A stretch of 46,990 bases of DNA, from positions 1-46,990 of the forward strand of contig NZ_CALUWS010000024.1 in assembly GCF_944324525.1 (NCBI RefSeq), written 5' to 3'. Shown here one piece after another: positions 25,711 through 34,340 of this stretch (positions are counted from its first letter, which is position 1; every line of letters begins with the position of its first letter). The notes beneath the pieces are model-generated. The model was not told the origin of the DNA. It searched no databases and saw only the letters and a list, made by a program, of their open reading frames with translations. Both the position numbers and the translations under genes were made by a program. The DNA comes from an uncultured Desulfovibrio sp. (lineage in GTDB: Bacteria; Desulfobacterota; Desulfovibrionia; Desulfovibrionales; Desulfovibrionaceae).

Positions 25711-26876
25711 GCCAGGGCCTCGCCGAGCGCCGTGGCGACCCTGGTCACGTCCTCTTCCGTCATGTAGGGGTGGAAGGGCAGGGCGAGGATGTTGCGCGAA
25801 GCCTGGAGCGCCGCCGGCATGTCGTCCGCCGCGTAGCCCAGCCCGGCAAAGACGCCAAGGCAGTGCTGCGGCTTGGGATAGTAGATGTTGGTGGGGATGC
25901 CTTGCGCCTTGAGGTGTTCCATGACGGCGGGGCGGCTGCCTTCGGGCAGCAGCACGCAGAACTGCGCCCAGGCGCTGCGGTTGCCCTCCGCCACATGGGG
26001 AGGCGTCAGCCCCTTGATGCCGGAAAGATGCCGGGCATAGCACTGGGCCACCTGCTGCCGCGCCGTCAGCTCGTCGGGGAAGATCTCCAGCTTGGCCAGC
26101 AGGATGGCGGCCTGCAGGGTGTCCAGCCGTCCGTTCAGGCCAAGACGCACGTTGTCGTATTTGTCGCTGCCCTTGCCGTGCACGCGGATGGAGCGCAGCA
26201 GGGCCGCCAGATCGTCGTCATCGGTGAAGACGGCGCCGCCGTCGCCGTAGCAGCCCAGCGGCTTGGCCGGGAAAAAGCTCGTGGCGGCCGCGTGGCAGCC
26301 CAGGGCGCAGTGGCGTTGCCCGTGATGCGTGCCGCCGAAACTCTGGGCCGCATCTTCCAGCACGAGCAGGTCATGCTCGCGGGCGACGTGCAGCAGTTCC
26401 GCGTAGGGCGGGGCCTGGCCGAACAGATCCACGGGGATGACCGCCCGCGGCGTCAGCTTGCGGGTGCGCGCCGCCTCAGGAAGGGGATAGATGCCGGCAT
26501 CCTGCCGGAGCACGGCCTCCACCGCGCGGGCCAGCAGGTCGGGCCGCATGTTGAAGGTCTGGGGATCGATGTCCACGAAGATGGGCGTGGCTCCCAGCAG
26601 CGCGGGCTCCTCGGCCGTGGCGAAGAAAGTGAAGGGCGGCACGAAAACGGCGTCGCCCGGGCCGATGCCCCAGGCCATGAGCGGCATGAGCAGCGCATCC
26701 GTGCCGGAGGCGCAGGTGATGCAGTGCCGCGCGCCGGTAAAGGCGCACAGGGCGGCCTCCAGCTCGGCCACTTCCGGGCCCATGATGTATTTTCCGTGAT
26801 CCAGGACGGCCGTGATGCGGGCCTCGATACGGGAGCGGATGCGCGCCTGCTGCGCGGCGAGATCGATGAACTGCAT
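25707..26876 (-). CDS. WbpE/WlbC-type sugar-nucleotide aminotransferase (DegT family)
   Basis: A 389-residue PLP-dependent aminotransferase of the DegT/DnrJ/EryC1 family. The PLP-binding Lys is in FFPAKPLGCYGDGGA (about Lys205). Other motifs are CASGTDAL, PPFTFFATAEE and VLEDAAQSFGG. Between a sugar dehydrogenase and a WbpD-type acetyltransferase, it should convert UDP-3-keto-GlcNAcA to the 3-amino sugar with glutamate as donor. GGGGAGG lies before the ATG. It starts 20 bases after the UDP-sugar dehydrogenase gene and overlaps the acetyltransferase gene by 4 bases. Confidence 0.9.
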   Translation of the reverse strand: MQFIDLAAQQARIRSRIEARITAVLDHGKYIMGPEVAELEAALCAFTGARHCITCASGTDALLMPLMAWGIGPGDAVFVPPFTFFATAEEPALLGATPIFVDIDPQTFNMRPDLLARAVEAVLRQDAGIYPLPEAARTRKLTPRAVIPVDLFGQAPPYAELLHVAREHDLLVLEDAAQSFGGTHHGQRHCALGCHAAATSFFPAKPLGCYGDGGAVFTDDDDLAALLRSIRVHGKGSDKYDNVRLGLNGRLDTLQAAILLAKLEIFPDELTARQQVAQCYARHLSGIKGLTPPHVAEGNRSAWAQFCVLLPEGSRPAVMEHLKAQGIPTNIYYPKPQHCLGVFAGLGYAADDMPAALQASRNILALPFHPYMTEEDVTRVATALGEALA

Positions 26877-26896
26877 GGATGCCTCCCCGTAGATGC

Positions 26897-28207
26897 TTAC
26901 AGCCGCCAGAGGTCAAAACCGGCTTCGCGCAAGGCGTGTTTGTCCCAGAATCCCTTGATGTCCATGAGGCTGACGGGCTGCGTCTCGAACATGGCCGCGA
27001 TGGCGTCGGGCGTCAGGCTGCGAAAGCTGTCGTGCGCCACGGCCAGGATGAGGGCATCCAGCCGGCTCAGGGCCGACAGGGGCAGCAGCTCCTGCCCGTA
27101 TTCGTGCAGGGCCTCGGCGGGGGCGGCCTCCGGGTCGTGCACAAGCGGCGTGACGCCGTATTCCTTCAGTTCCGCCACGATGTCCACCACGCGCGTATTG
27201 CGGATATCCGGCACATTCTCCTTGAAGGTGAAGCCCAGGATGCCCACGCGCGCGCCCTTGACGCGCCTGTCGGATTCGATGAGGCGCTTGACGCAGATCT
27301 CGGCCACGAATTTTCCCATGCCGTCATTGATGCGCCGGCCGGAAAGGATGACTTCGGGGTGGCAGCCGATCTCCTCGGCCTTGTAGGTGAGGTAGTAGGG
27401 ATCGACGCCGATGCAGTGCCCGCCCACGAGGCCGGGCCGGAAGGGCAGGAAGTTCCATTTGCTGCCCGCGGCTTCCAGCACCTCCAGCGTGTCGATGCCG
27501 AGCTTGTTGAAGATGATGGCCAGCTCGTTCATGAGGGCTATGTTGATGTCGCGCTGGGTATTCTCGATGACTTTGGCGGCTTCGGCCACCTTGATGGACG
27601 AGGCCCGGTGGATGCCCGCGGCCACCACGCTGCCGTAGACCTGCGCCAGCAGGTCGGCCGTGGGCTCGTCCGAGCCGGAAACGATCTTGCGGATGGTCTC
27701 CAGCCGGTGCACCTTGTCGCCGGGGTTGATGCGTTCGGGCGAATAGCCGAGCGTAAAATCCTGCGGGAAGCGCAGACCGGACTCCGCCTCGAGGATGGGG
27801 CGGCATTCCTCTTCCGTCACGCCGGGATAGACCGTGGACTCGTAGCAGACCACGCAGCCGCGCGACATGTGGCGGCCCACCGTGCGGCTGGCCGCGCGTA
27901 CCGGCGACAGGTCTGGACGGCGATGATCGTCCACCGGCGTGGGAACGGCCACGATGATGACAGCGGCCCGCCGCAATTGTTCGGGATCGTCGGTGAAGAG
28001 CGCCTTGCAGGCGGCCAGTTCGGCGCCGTCCACCTCCCGGGTGGCGTCGTGTCCCTGCCGCAGGGCCTCCACCCGGGCGCTGTTGACGTCAAAACCGATA
28101 ACATCGAAGTGCCGGGCCAGCGCCACGGCCAGAGGCAGGCCAACGTAGCCCAGCCCCACAACGGCGACAGCGGATGTCCCCTGCCGCAGTGCATCGAGAG
28201 AAACCAT
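26897..28207 (-). CDS. UDP-N-acetylhexosamine 6-dehydrogenase (TviB/WbpO/WbpA type)
   Basis: A 436-residue NAD-dependent enzyme that oxidises C6 of a UDP-sugar to the carboxylate in two steps. The NAD-binding loop is VVGLGYVGLPLAVALA. The catalytic Cys is in LVGGHCIGVDPYYLTYKA. The Lys and Asn expected in the active site lie in SIKVAEAAKVIENTQRDINI. The overall sequence resembles TviB/WbpO more than the Ugd group, so UDP-GlcNAc (or UDP-GalNAc) is the likely substrate. The start has AGAGGAGAG just upstream; a 29-residue longer frame lacks support. It would make the first intermediate for the other three sugar genes. Confidence 0.9.
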   Translation of the reverse strand: MVSLDALRQGTSAVAVVGLGYVGLPLAVALARHFDVIGFDVNSARVEALRQGHDATREVDGAELAACKALFTDDPEQLRRAAVIIVAVPTPVDDHRRPDLSPVRAASRTVGRHMSRGCVVCYESTVYPGVTEEECRPILEAESGLRFPQDFTLGYSPERINPGDKVHRLETIRKIVSGSDEPTADLLAQVYGSVVAAGIHRASSIKVAEAAKVIENTQRDINIALMNELAIIFNKLGIDTLEVLEAAGSKWNFLPFRPGLVGGHCIGVDPYYLTYKAEEIGCHPEVILSGRRINDGMGKFVAEICVKRLIESDRRVKGARVGILGFTFKENVPDIRNTRVVDIVAELKEYGVTPLVHDPEAAPAEALHEYGQELLPLSALSRLDALILAVAHDSFRSLTPDAIAAMFETQPVSLMDIKGFWDKHALREAGFDLWRL

Positions 28208-28374
28208 GCCCTCTCCTCTTTCACAACGTTTGAATCTTCTTGCAGCCGGCGCGACGCCTGCTTTTTGCCGGGCATAGCGGCACGCTCGCGGCAAAGAGCG
28301 TCCGGCACGGCGAAGCGGCGTCAGGCCGGCAGGGTGTGCCTTTTCCGGTCGGGCGCAGCTCCTCCAGGCAGGCT

Positions 28375-29427
28375 CTAATACTCCAGCGGGAGCGAAACGG
28401 TCTTGTTGTCGCGGGCGCTGCAGTAGGCGGCTATGAGGATCTCAAGGGACTTGAGTCCTTCACGGCCGTCCGTTTCCGGTTCCGCTTCACCGCGGAGCAC
28501 GTCGATGACGTTCTTGTAATACAGGGGATGCCCGAAGCCGTAGACGGATGTCGTGGCATAGCTCGATTCCGCCACGGTGGCGTCATAATCGCGGGGCTCG
28601 TCAAACTTCCAGATCTGGATCTCGTTGACCGCCACGCCGCCGACGCGGGCCGTGCCCTTTTCCCCGATGATGGTGATGGAGCCTTCCAGATTCTTGTCGT
28701 AGGTGAGCATGGTGACGGCCATGGAGCCCAGCGCGCCGTTGCGCCAGCGCACGTTGAGCACGCCGGAATCCTCCACCTCGATATGGCGGGCCAGGGTGCC
28801 GGTCATGGCCTGCACGTCGGCTATGGGGCCGATGAGCCATTCCAGCAGATCCACATAATGGCTGGCCTGGTTCATGAAGGCGCCGCCGTCCATTTCCCAT
28901 GTGCCGCGCCACTTGGCGGAATCATAGTAGGATTGCGGGCGGGTCCAGAAAACGTTCAGATGCACCATGTAGATGCGGCCGAAGCGCTGTTCGTCGATGG
29001 CGCGCTTGAGCAGCTGGAGCGTGGCGTTGCGCCGGTTCTGCTTGACCACGAAAAGGCGGCGTCGGGCCTCGTCGCAGGCGTGGATCATGGCCAGACCATC
29101 CTTCCAGCGGGTGGCCATGGGCTTTTCCGTCATGACGTGCCGCCCGGCGCGGGCGGCCTCGATGACCATCTGCGGATGCAGGCCGCTCGGCGTGCAAATG
29201 GTGACAAGATCGCAGTCGCTCTTGTCCAGCAGTTCGGTGAGCGAGGAAAAACCGGGAACGCCGTACCGCTCCACATGGTCGCGCAGCACGGCGGGGTCGC
29301 TGTCGCAGACGGCGACCAGTTCCATGTTATCCTGATGCTTTTCTATGGAAGCGAAGTGATTTTTGGAGATGCGGCCGCAGCCGATGATGGCGTTTCGGAT
29401 CTTTCTGCCGGTAATGGTAGGAAACAT
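28375..29427 (-). CDS. WbpB/WlbA-type UDP-GlcNAcA 3-dehydrogenase (Gfo/Idh/MocA family)
   Basis: A 350-residue oxidoreductase with an N-terminal Rossmann fold (NAIIGCGRISKNHFASI) and the family EKP motif (HVMTEKPMATRWKDG). The C-terminal domain contains WEMDGGAFMNQASHYVDLLE, the usual substrate-site segment with His. In the WbpB/WlbA group this enzyme oxidises C3 of UDP-GlcNAcA, with NAD recycled by 2-oxoglutarate. It is first in the four-gene set. A 167-base gap with no evident terminator precedes the next gene. GGGGAG stands before the ATG. Confidence 0.88.
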   Translation of the reverse strand: MFPTITGRKIRNAIIGCGRISKNHFASIEKHQDNMELVAVCDSDPAVLRDHVERYGVPGFSSLTELLDKSDCDLVTICTPSGLHPQMVIEAARAGRHVMTEKPMATRWKDGLAMIHACDEARRRLFVVKQNRRNATLQLLKRAIDEQRFGRIYMVHLNVFWTRPQSYYDSAKWRGTWEMDGGAFMNQASHYVDLLEWLIGPIADVQAMTGTLARHIEVEDSGVLNVRWRNGALGSMAVTMLTYDKNLEGSITIIGEKGTARVGGVAVNEIQIWKFDEPRDYDATVAESSYATTSVYGFGHPLYYKNVIDVLRGEAEPETDGREGLKSLEILIAAYCSARDNKTVSLPLEY

Positions 29428-29621
29428 GTCGGACTCCCCGGATAAGCTGGCAAAAAGATAGCCTGTTCTCCCCAACCGGTCAAGGAGCGCTCCCGCTACG
29501 CGGACGCGGCACGTGTGGCGTTTTTTCCTTGTGATTCATGTCCTGCGGGGATAGACTGCAATATATGGCCCTTCACAAACTCGTGGAGCTTACGGGGAAC
29601 TTTACAGGCCTAGGAGGTCAC

Positions 29622-31199
29622 ATGTTCGAATCCGCCGCGCTTGGGCGAAAATGCGCCGACAAGGAATATGAAGCCGCCATGCAACAGTTGCGACTGCGCC
29701 TTTTTGAGGCACAGCGTCAGTGTCTGACCCGCAAGATACCTGTACTCATCACCATAGCGGGACTCAACGGGGCAGGCCGGGGGGCCGTGGCCAATCTGCT
29801 TTCCGAGTGGATGGACGGCAAGCATCTGCATCACCATGCCTTCTGGTTTGAAACGGATGAGGAACGGGAGCGCCCCCCCTTCTGGCGCTACTGGCGGCAA
29901 CTGCCCGCGGCCGGCGAAGTGGGGGTCTTCCTGGGGGGCTGGTACGGGCCTGCCGTGCGCCTGCGGGCCTGCCGGGACATTTCGGAAGATGCCTTCAGCA
30001 GCCGTCTGCACCGTCTGCGCGGGCTGGAGAACAGTCTTGCCGCATCGGGCATGGCCATCATCAAGCTCTGGCTGCATCTGGACAAGAAGACCTTTACCCA
30101 CCGTCTCAAGCACCGTCTCGCGCATCAGGAGGTCTTTCACTTCACGCCGTACGACAAAAAGAGCGCCGACAACTATGACGGGCTGGTGGACGGGATCTCC
30201 ACGGCCATCCGTCTGACGGACCGTCCGGAAGCGCCCTGGACCATCGTGGACGCCGCCGACGCCAATTACCGTAATCTTTCCGTGGCGCAGGCCATCATCG
30301 CCGGCATGGAGCGCGCCATGCGTGCGCAGGATGCCAAAGCCGGGCGCGTGGCTCTGGAAAAGGAACAGGATCAGAACGGGGCCGGCCTCGTGCAGGAAGG
30401 TCTTGTCTCCAGCCTGGAGGCCATCGACCTCACGCAGTCGAAGGAGCCGGACCATTACCGCAAGGAATTGAAGAAACTGCAGGACGAAGTTTTTGCCCTG
30501 ACCTACCATGCCTACCGGCGCGGCATCTCCAGCACGCTCATTTTCGAGGGCTGGGACGCATCCGGCAAGGGCGGAGCCATACGGCGCGTCATCGGCGGCG
30601 CGGACGTGCGCATCACCCAGGTCATCCCCATCAGCGCACCCTCGGACGAAGAGCTGGCGCACCATTATCTGTGGCGGTTCTGGCGGCATATTCCGCGTGC
30701 GGGCTTCATCACCATATATGACCGCTCATGGTACGGGCGCGTCCTCGTGGAACGGGTGGAAAAGCTTACGCCACGGGAAGACTGGAGCCGCGCCTATGCC
30801 GAGATCAACCATTTTGAGGAGCAGCTCACCGAGGATGGCAACATCCTGCTGAAGTTCTGGCTGCATATTTCGCCGGAAGAGCAGTTGCGACGTTTTGAGG
30901 AACGGCAGCAGACGCCGTGGAAGCAGTACAAGATCACGGATGAGGACTGGCGCAACAGGGAAAAGCGCGATGCCTACAGCGTGGCGGCGGACGAGATGTT
31001 CCTGCGCACGAGCACGGCCTATGCGCCGTGGCACATCATCCCGGCGGAGAACAAGAAATATGCCCGGCTGGCCGTACTGCGCTGCTATCGGGACGCCCTG
31101 CGCGCCGCGTTGGAGAAGAAGCCGGAGCGCCGCAAGGATGAACGGGCCCATAATGCCGTCCGTCCCGATGACGGCCGTCCGAAGCACAAGAAAAAGTAG
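29622..31199 (+). CDS. pap: Polyphosphate:AMP phosphotransferase (two-domain PPK2, class II)
   Basis: A 525-residue tandem PPK2 protein. It makes ADP from AMP and polyphosphate. The C-terminal domain (about 280-500) carries the working Walker A loop FEGWDASGKGGAIRRV and the lid DRSWYGRVLVERVE. The N-terminal domain (about 15-235) has matching but altered motifs: IAGLNGAGRGAVANLL, where Asp is Asn and Lys is Arg, and GGWYGPAVRLR. In known two-domain relatives the C-terminal half is the catalytic one. The start was chosen by AGGAGG 5 bases upstream; a 28-residue longer frame has no such site. A strong stem-loop follows the stop. Confidence 0.92.
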   Translation: MFESAALGRKCADKEYEAAMQQLRLRLFEAQRQCLTRKIPVLITIAGLNGAGRGAVANLLSEWMDGKHLHHHAFWFETDEERERPPFWRYWRQLPAAGEVGVFLGGWYGPAVRLRACRDISEDAFSSRLHRLRGLENSLAASGMAIIKLWLHLDKKTFTHRLKHRLAHQEVFHFTPYDKKSADNYDGLVDGISTAIRLTDRPEAPWTIVDAADANYRNLSVAQAIIAGMERAMRAQDAKAGRVALEKEQDQNGAGLVQEGLVSSLEAIDLTQSKEPDHYRKELKKLQDEVFALTYHAYRRGISSTLIFEGWDASGKGGAIRRVIGGADVRITQVIPISAPSDEELAHHYLWRFWRHIPRAGFITIYDRSWYGRVLVERVEKLTPREDWSRAYAEINHFEEQLTEDGNILLKFWLHISPEEQLRRFEERQQTPWKQYKITDEDWRNREKRDAYSVAADEMFLRTSTAYAPWHIIPAENKKYARLAVLRCYRDALRAALEKKPERRKDERAHNAVRPDDGRPKHKKK

Positions 31200-31221
31200 C
31201 GTCGTCTTGTGACATGCCGTG

Positions 31222-31260
31222 CGGGGCGGGGAAGCGAAAGCTTCTCCGCCCCGTCGCTTT
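31222..31260 (+). terminator. Terminator of pap
   Basis: CGGGGCGGGGAAGC (31222-31235) pairs with GCTTCTCCGCCCCG (31240-31253) around a GAAA tetraloop, with one G-T mismatch; TCGCTTTTA follows. Confidence 0.8.
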
Positions 31261-31402
31261 TAGAGCGTGCAGTCTTTGTTGCGGAACACGAGGCGGCGGA
31301 CAGTGCCGCCCGGCCCAAAGTGAGCGGAAAAACGCGCTTTTTATACGAAGCGCCAGACCGTATGGTTTGAACCGGAACGCGTTTCAAGCTGAAAATGCGC
31401 TA
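31261..31402 (+). repeat. Family B MITE-like element, copy B2
   Basis: A 142-bp copy with TAGAGCGTG at the left and ATGCGCTA at the right. Internal GGCGGCGGACAGTGCCGCC and CGCGTTTCAA segments match B1. It starts directly after the pap terminator's T-run. Confidence 0.75.
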
Positions 31403-31462
31403 AAGCGTGAAACGACTCCTCTCGCTATGCGGGGCTGTTTGGGTGTACTTGCGCAGGCGAAC

Positions 31463-31492
31463 AAAAAAGCCGCCTTGCGGCGGCTTTGCTTA
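31463..31492 (-). terminator. Terminator of the SBP gene
   Basis: On the minus strand AAAGCCGCC and GGCGGCTTT form a stem with a 3-base loop, followed by TTTGT after the stem-end T-run. It lies 16 bases beyond the SBP stop codon. Confidence 0.85.
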
Positions 31493-31507
31493 TGGTGGGA
31501 GTCAGGC

Positions 31508-32551
31508 TCAGGCCTTGGTGGTGGACACCGCGGCCGCCTTGGCACGGTTGGTTTCGCGGATATCCCGGATGCGGGCGCGGGTCGCCCTGGTGACGGAGAT
31601 CTGCCACCAGGTATGGAAGCCGAAGCCGAGCATGACGATCTCGGTGAAGAAGAAGAACAGCCACTGCAGATGGCGGTCGGCCGGTTCGGGGGCGCTTTCC
31701 TGCACCAGCCAGTATTCGGCCAGCGCAGTCTTTTCTTCAGGGGTGATGCTGTCCATCCCCTTCTTGAGGATGCTGAACAGGATGGGCCAGTCCTTGCGCA
31801 CGGCAATGGCGTGGCCGTAGCTGGACTCCACGCTGCCAACCTTCTCCATCTGCATGATGCCGGCCGTGTGGATCTTTTCCTTCAGGTTGAATTCGTAGTC
31901 GATGATGGCATCGGCATCGCCGTCGACCACGGCCTTGAGCGCGTCCACAGTGGTGGCGCAGGGCACCACTTCCACTTCGGGATGGTGTTCCAGGAGGAAG
32001 TCATGCCAGGAGTAGGCGGCCACCACAGCCACCTTTTTGCCGTGCAGATCGGCCACGGTGATGTCGTGCAGGCCGGAGGTACGGGGCGCCCTGATGACGC
32101 CGGGTTCGTTGATGTAGGGCTCGGTAAAGAGCATATACTCGCTGCGGCGCGCCGTCTGGGCGGCGGCCATGTACATGTCCACTTCGCGGGCCTGCGCGCT
32201 GTGCTCGGTGGCGGCCCAGTCATTGAGGCGCAGCGGCAGGAACTGGATGCCGGTCAGGTGGCTCAGAAGCTTCATGTAGTCGCCGCCAAGGCCGGAATAC
32301 TGACCGCGGCCGTCAAAGGTTTCAATGGGGTAGAAGTAGGGGTCCACACCTACGGTGACCTTGCCGTGGTTGGTGATCCAGGCCTGTTCTTCGGGGGTGA
32401 GCTTGCTGATGATGGGTTTCTTGTCCTGGATCAGCTCGTCCACGATGTGCGTCTTCTGCTGGAACACGCTGGGGAAGAAGGTTTCCAGGCCGATGTACAC
32501 CTGAACGACGGTCAGGAGCAGGGCAAGGAGAATGGAAAGCAATAAACGCAT
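31508..32551 (-). CDS. Membrane-tethered solute-binding protein (SBP_bac_3 family)
   Basis: A 347-residue protein with a periplasmic binding domain held between two membrane helices. An N-terminal helix (LLLSILLALLLTVVQVYIGL) is not followed by a normal cleavage site. Residues about 50-290 are an SBP_bac_3 domain (VTVGVDPYFYPIETFDGRG, then FTEPYINEPGV). A second helix follows (LQWLFFFFTEIVMLGFGFHT), then a short basic tail. The order resembles the input half of a sensor kinase, but no output domain follows. GGAG lies before the ATG. It is downstream of an APC permease gene (178-base gap), so it may present a substrate to that permease or sense it; both are inference. Confidence 0.82.
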   Translation of the reverse strand: MRLLLSILLALLLTVVQVYIGLETFFPSVFQQKTHIVDELIQDKKPIISKLTPEEQAWITNHGKVTVGVDPYFYPIETFDGRGQYSGLGGDYMKLLSHLTGIQFLPLRLNDWAATEHSAQAREVDMYMAAAQTARRSEYMLFTEPYINEPGVIRAPRTSGLHDITVADLHGKKVAVVAAYSWHDFLLEHHPEVEVVPCATTVDALKAVVDGDADAIIDYEFNLKEKIHTAGIMQMEKVGSVESSYGHAIAVRKDWPILFSILKKGMDSITPEEKTALAEYWLVQESAPEPADRHLQWLFFFFTEIVMLGFGFHTWWQISVTRATRARIRDIRETNRAKAAAVSTTKA

Positions 32552-32729
32552 GGTGATACTCCGCTATGGCTTCGACACCTTCGGGGTCGAAGATGACTGG
32601 CTTGCTCGGGACGTCCGCGGCCCGACAGGGGGCGGCGCATGACGTGATGAACGGTCGTACACTGCCGGCGGGAGGGGCGGCGCCGGCGTGCGTGTCGCTC
32701 CGGCAGCCGCCACCCCGGCGCCAAAACCG

Positions 32730-34229
32730 CTAAACGATGTCCTCGTCGTCTTCCATGGTGTCGAACAGCACTTCCTGATCGGCTTTGCCGAACAGCAGGT
32801 AGCGCATGGTCGAGTGCGGAATGGAAAGCAGTTCCTGCTGCTTGCCCAGGAAGAAAATGGCCCCGAGGGCGACCCAGGCAAAGAGCATGGCCCAGTTGGG
32901 CACGTTGATGGCTACGGGAGAGCTGGGGATCATGAGCAGGCCGATGCAGATAAGCGATGTAATGGCGCCCAGAGTGCAGACGGGCTTACCCCAGGAGGAT
33001 TCGCGCAGCTCAGGGTGCGCAAGCAGATACTTGCGTGCCGTCAGGCAGGCGAAAAGGTAGGCAAGCGCCGTGCCGATGGACGATGTGGCCACGATCCAGT
33101 CAAGAGCCGGTCTCCCGAACCACGGCACAATCAAGGTCAGCGCCGTGATGAAGACGACGCTCTTCCAGGCGGTATTGTATTTGGGATGCACTTCGGAGAA
33201 GAAGCCGGGCAGGAATTTGCTGCGGCCCATGCTGAACAGCAGGCGCGTGGTGGCCATGAAGAAGCCGTTCATGCCTGTCAGAATGGCCGCCAACACGGGA
33301 ACGGCAAGGGCTACCCCGCCCCAGCGGCCGAAGATTTGATTGGCGACCCAGCCCGTGGCCCAGTCATGGTTGGCGGCCAGCAGTTCCTTGTAGGGGATGA
33401 GGCCGGCGACGCACAGCGTGACGAGGGCGTAGATGACGGCGCCGCAGATGATGGAAAGCAGCATGAGATCACGGGCTTTGCCGGGAGAGAAGGAGAACTC
33501 CTCCGCCATCTGCGGGATGGTGTCAAAGCCCACATATAGCCATGGTGTCAAAGCCAGCACCATCATGATGCAGGCAATGGCCGAGCGGTTTTCCGCAAAG
33601 AGGGGCTGAAGGTTGTCGAGGCTCGCGGTCTCGGCGGTGGCCGTGCCGATGGTGAGTACCAGCACGCCGATGGTCAGGGCAAAGGCCAGGAAGACCTGAA
33701 CGGCACTGGCCGCATCAACTCCACGGAAGTTCATATATCCGAAAACGAGCAGGATGACCGTAATGTAGCCCACTTCGCTGAGGTAGATATCCCAGTCCAG
33801 AACGGTATAGAGATAGCCGAACTGGATGCTTTTCCCTAGCAGGAAGCGTACCAGCAGAATGATGGCCGTGGCGTTGGCGGCAATGACACAGACATAGCTG
33901 AGCACCAGCGCCCAGCCGCAGATGAAGGCTCCCTTGGAGCCGAATCCCGCGTAGGCGTACACAAAAGCCCCGCCCGCCACCGGATAGGGCTTGATGAGAA
34001 AACTGTAGCCCAGCGCCACGATGCACTGAAAGAATGCGCCGATAAAAAAAGCGATGATGGTACCCAGCGGGCCGGCATTGGGCAGAAAGGTGATGCCGGG
34101 CAGCATGAAACACCCCCAGCCCACGATGGCGCCCAGGGCGAGCGCCAGCACTTCGGTGGGGCCGAGAGTTTTGGCAAGAGCCTCGCGTGCTTCCTCCATC
34201 AGCTCATGCTTTTTTGGTAAATCCCCCAT
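32730..34229 (-). CDS. APC family amino acid permease
   Basis: A 499-residue secondary transporter with about 12 membrane helices. The first helix has the APC substrate loop ALGAIVGWGCFMLPGITF. Later helices include PWLYVGFDTIPQMAEEFSFS and GMNGFFMATTRLLFSMGRSK, typical of the family. A 50-residue acidic C-terminal tail ends FDTMEDDEDIV. It should import an amino acid or amine by proton symport or exchange; the substrate is not visible. GGAGG lies 5 bases before the ATG. It stands next to a tethered SBP, unusual for a transporter that normally needs none. The EamA gene upstream ends 111 bases before its start. Confidence 0.9.
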   Translation of the reverse strand: MGDLPKKHELMEEAREALAKTLGPTEVLALALGAIVGWGCFMLPGITFLPNAGPLGTIIAFFIGAFFQCIVALGYSFLIKPYPVAGGAFVYAYAGFGSKGAFICGWALVLSYVCVIAANATAIILLVRFLLGKSIQFGYLYTVLDWDIYLSEVGYITVILLVFGYMNFRGVDAASAVQVFLAFALTIGVLVLTIGTATAETASLDNLQPLFAENRSAIACIMMVLALTPWLYVGFDTIPQMAEEFSFSPGKARDLMLLSIICGAVIYALVTLCVAGLIPYKELLAANHDWATGWVANQIFGRWGGVALAVPVLAAILTGMNGFFMATTRLLFSMGRSKFLPGFFSEVHPKYNTAWKSVVFITALTLIVPWFGRPALDWIVATSSIGTALAYLFACLTARKYLLAHPELRESSWGKPVCTLGAITSLICIGLLMIPSSPVAINVPNWAMLFAWVALGAIFFLGKQQELLSIPHSTMRYLLFGKADQEVLFDTMEDDEDIV

Positions 34230-34340
34230 GTGATCCTCCAAAATATGATTTGTCCAAAAAAGAACATTGGACACATTAAAGGCAGAAGCCTCGCCCGTCA
34301 AGGGCAGGCAACCGACTATATGCAGCGGCCGGCCTTTTGG

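Larger units (their letters stand above)
31200..31507. other. 308-base gap between pap and the SBP gene
   Basis: Holds three structures: the pap terminator (31222-31260), family B copy B2 (31261-31402) and the terminator of the minus-strand SBP gene (31463-31492). Nothing else is recognised. Confidence 0.75.

Noticed and set aside
29611-29640. TTCGAATCC resembles a tRNA T-loop.
   Set aside because: It lies in the first codons of pap, and no acceptor, D or anticodon stem can be built around it.
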